NCBI RefSeq assembly: GCF_008933115.1
Contig: NZ_WBVO01000001.1
Location: 744,001 to 808,000 of the forward strand
Reading direction: 5' to 3'
Length of the DNA: 64,000 nucleotides
Source: Phaeocystidibacter luteus
Lineage (GTDB): Bacteria > Bacteroidota > Bacteroidia > Flavobacteriales > Schleiferiaceae
In this document: positions 63,683 to 64,000 of the stretch, piece by piece
How the letters are laid out: every line of letters starts with the position of its first letter
Position numbering within the stretch: position 1 is the stretch's first letter
The notes under the pieces: generated by a model
Seen by the model: only the letters and a program-made list of their open reading frames with translations
What the model was told of the DNA's origin: nothing
Databases searched by the model: none
Made by a program: the position numbers and the translations under genes

Positions 63683-64000
63683 ATGAGTTATCTTTCTAGT
63701 GTGAGAAAACCTACCCTACTGACAATTCTCTCCTTATTGTTATCCTTCGCTAGCTTCGGTCAACCTGAGATTGAAGAGCGTAGGCTGTTGGTGCATAAGA
63801 ATGCCCGGGACTTTACTTCTTGCGATAGCAGTGATGCCTGGCTTGACTTATATTCTTGTGCACTTGCGAACTACTTGGTAGGTGACTATTCTGAGTCATT
63901 CCGATACGTAAAGCTGACTTTCGATAAGAATCCTCCGGAGGACGAAATCGGCTACTTACTCTTGTTGAATGCGCGTGTACTTCGTGCAAGAGCTGAGGAT
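63683..64000 (+). CDS. Exported protein, partial at the right edge
   Basis: From ATG 63683 the frame is open to the edge (106 codons). Signal peptide (LLTILSLLLSFASFGQ), then a mixed helical body with LYSCALANYLVGDYSESFRYVKLTF, which looks like a TPR-style repeat. Function cannot be judged without the rest. Confidence 0.6.
   Translation, partial: MSYLSSVRKPTLLTILSLLLSFASFGQPEIEERRLLVHKNARDFTSCDSSDAWLDLYSCALANYLVGDYSESFRYVKLTFDKNPPEDEIGYLLLLNARVLRARAED

Noticed and set aside
1-64000. tRNA or rRNA genes
   Set aside because: No cloverleaf-like or rRNA-like sequence was recognised by eye; a tRNAscan-type run would be decisive.

Overview
The window reads as a stretch of chromosome from a member of the Bacteroidota, most likely a marine Flavobacteriales-type organism. 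The evidence is: type IX secretion (T9SS) C-terminal sorting domains on exported proteins; a recurrent TA-N2-TTTG / TA-N2-TTCG element (the Bacteroidota -7 promoter box) just before many starts; almost no Shine-Dalgarno sequences; a parE/parC pair of Bacteroidota type; and a high density of lipoproteins and beta-barrels. The genus cannot be fixed from the sequence. I see no rRNA or tRNA gene, transposase, integrase, prophage or CRISPR array.

Layout. 1-10.4 kb: an Mpl-type murein recycling ligase (cut by the left edge); a three-lipoprotein unit with a di-heme MbnH-like peroxidase, an MbnP-like partner and a second MbnP-like protein without the Trp motif; a Dps / Nudix / PlsC unit; a small acyltransferase plus HsdR-N-like pair; a Cys/His-rich exported unit (6.8-8.6 kb) that may handle metal; and a convergent unit of two paralogous Cys/His-rich mini-proteins around a carboxypeptidase-regulatory-like protein (8.6-10.1 kb). 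10.4-19 kb: envelope proteins, a lytic transglycosylase, uvrA, a LOG-family protein and a large LruC-domain lipoprotein.

19-34.4 kb is a Wzx/Wzy-type exopolysaccharide locus: sulfotransferase, glycosyltransferases, O-antigen ligase/polymerase, a Wzc-like chain-length protein whose kinase domain looks dead, a short TolC-like protein, a sugar-phosphate transferase with a degenerate receiver domain, a stand-alone response regulator, and a flippase. Many of these genes overlap by 4 nt. 34.4-42.2 kb holds a T9SS-exported protein, a topoisomerase IV operon parE - membrane protein - parC, and ychF.

42.2-50.2 kb contains two repeat-rich intergenic regions. The first has a 215-bp element with 30-nt imperfect terminal inverted repeats and a perfect-register 16 x 8-nt microsatellite abutting a YfiT-like gene. 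The second, between transketolase and an ECF sigma factor, has about ten hairpins sharing a CCTNCGG core, then three GGGCT..AGCCC palindromes, then three tandem 61-bp repeats. Between these lie a giant T9SS protein and a split transketolase whose two halves flank a von Willebrand A protein. 50.2-64 kb: an ECF sigma / anti-sigma-like / Spy-like unit, a class III aminotransferase, a DUF1295 + EXPERA-like membrane pair, a triple-repeat DEDGD protein, aconitase, and a phosphodiesterase-TPR-sulfotransferase fusion preceded by an unlisted 45-aa PEP-CTERM-like mini-gene. The right edge cuts an exported protein gene.

The most unusual items are the heterogeneous hairpin array, the paired Cys/His mini-proteins, the MbnP/MbnH/MbnP-like trio, the 45-aa sorting-signal-like gene leading the fusion enzyme operon, and the pseudo-receiver and pseudo-kinase parts of the polysaccharide locus. 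All functions are inferred by reading the sequence; no database search was run.
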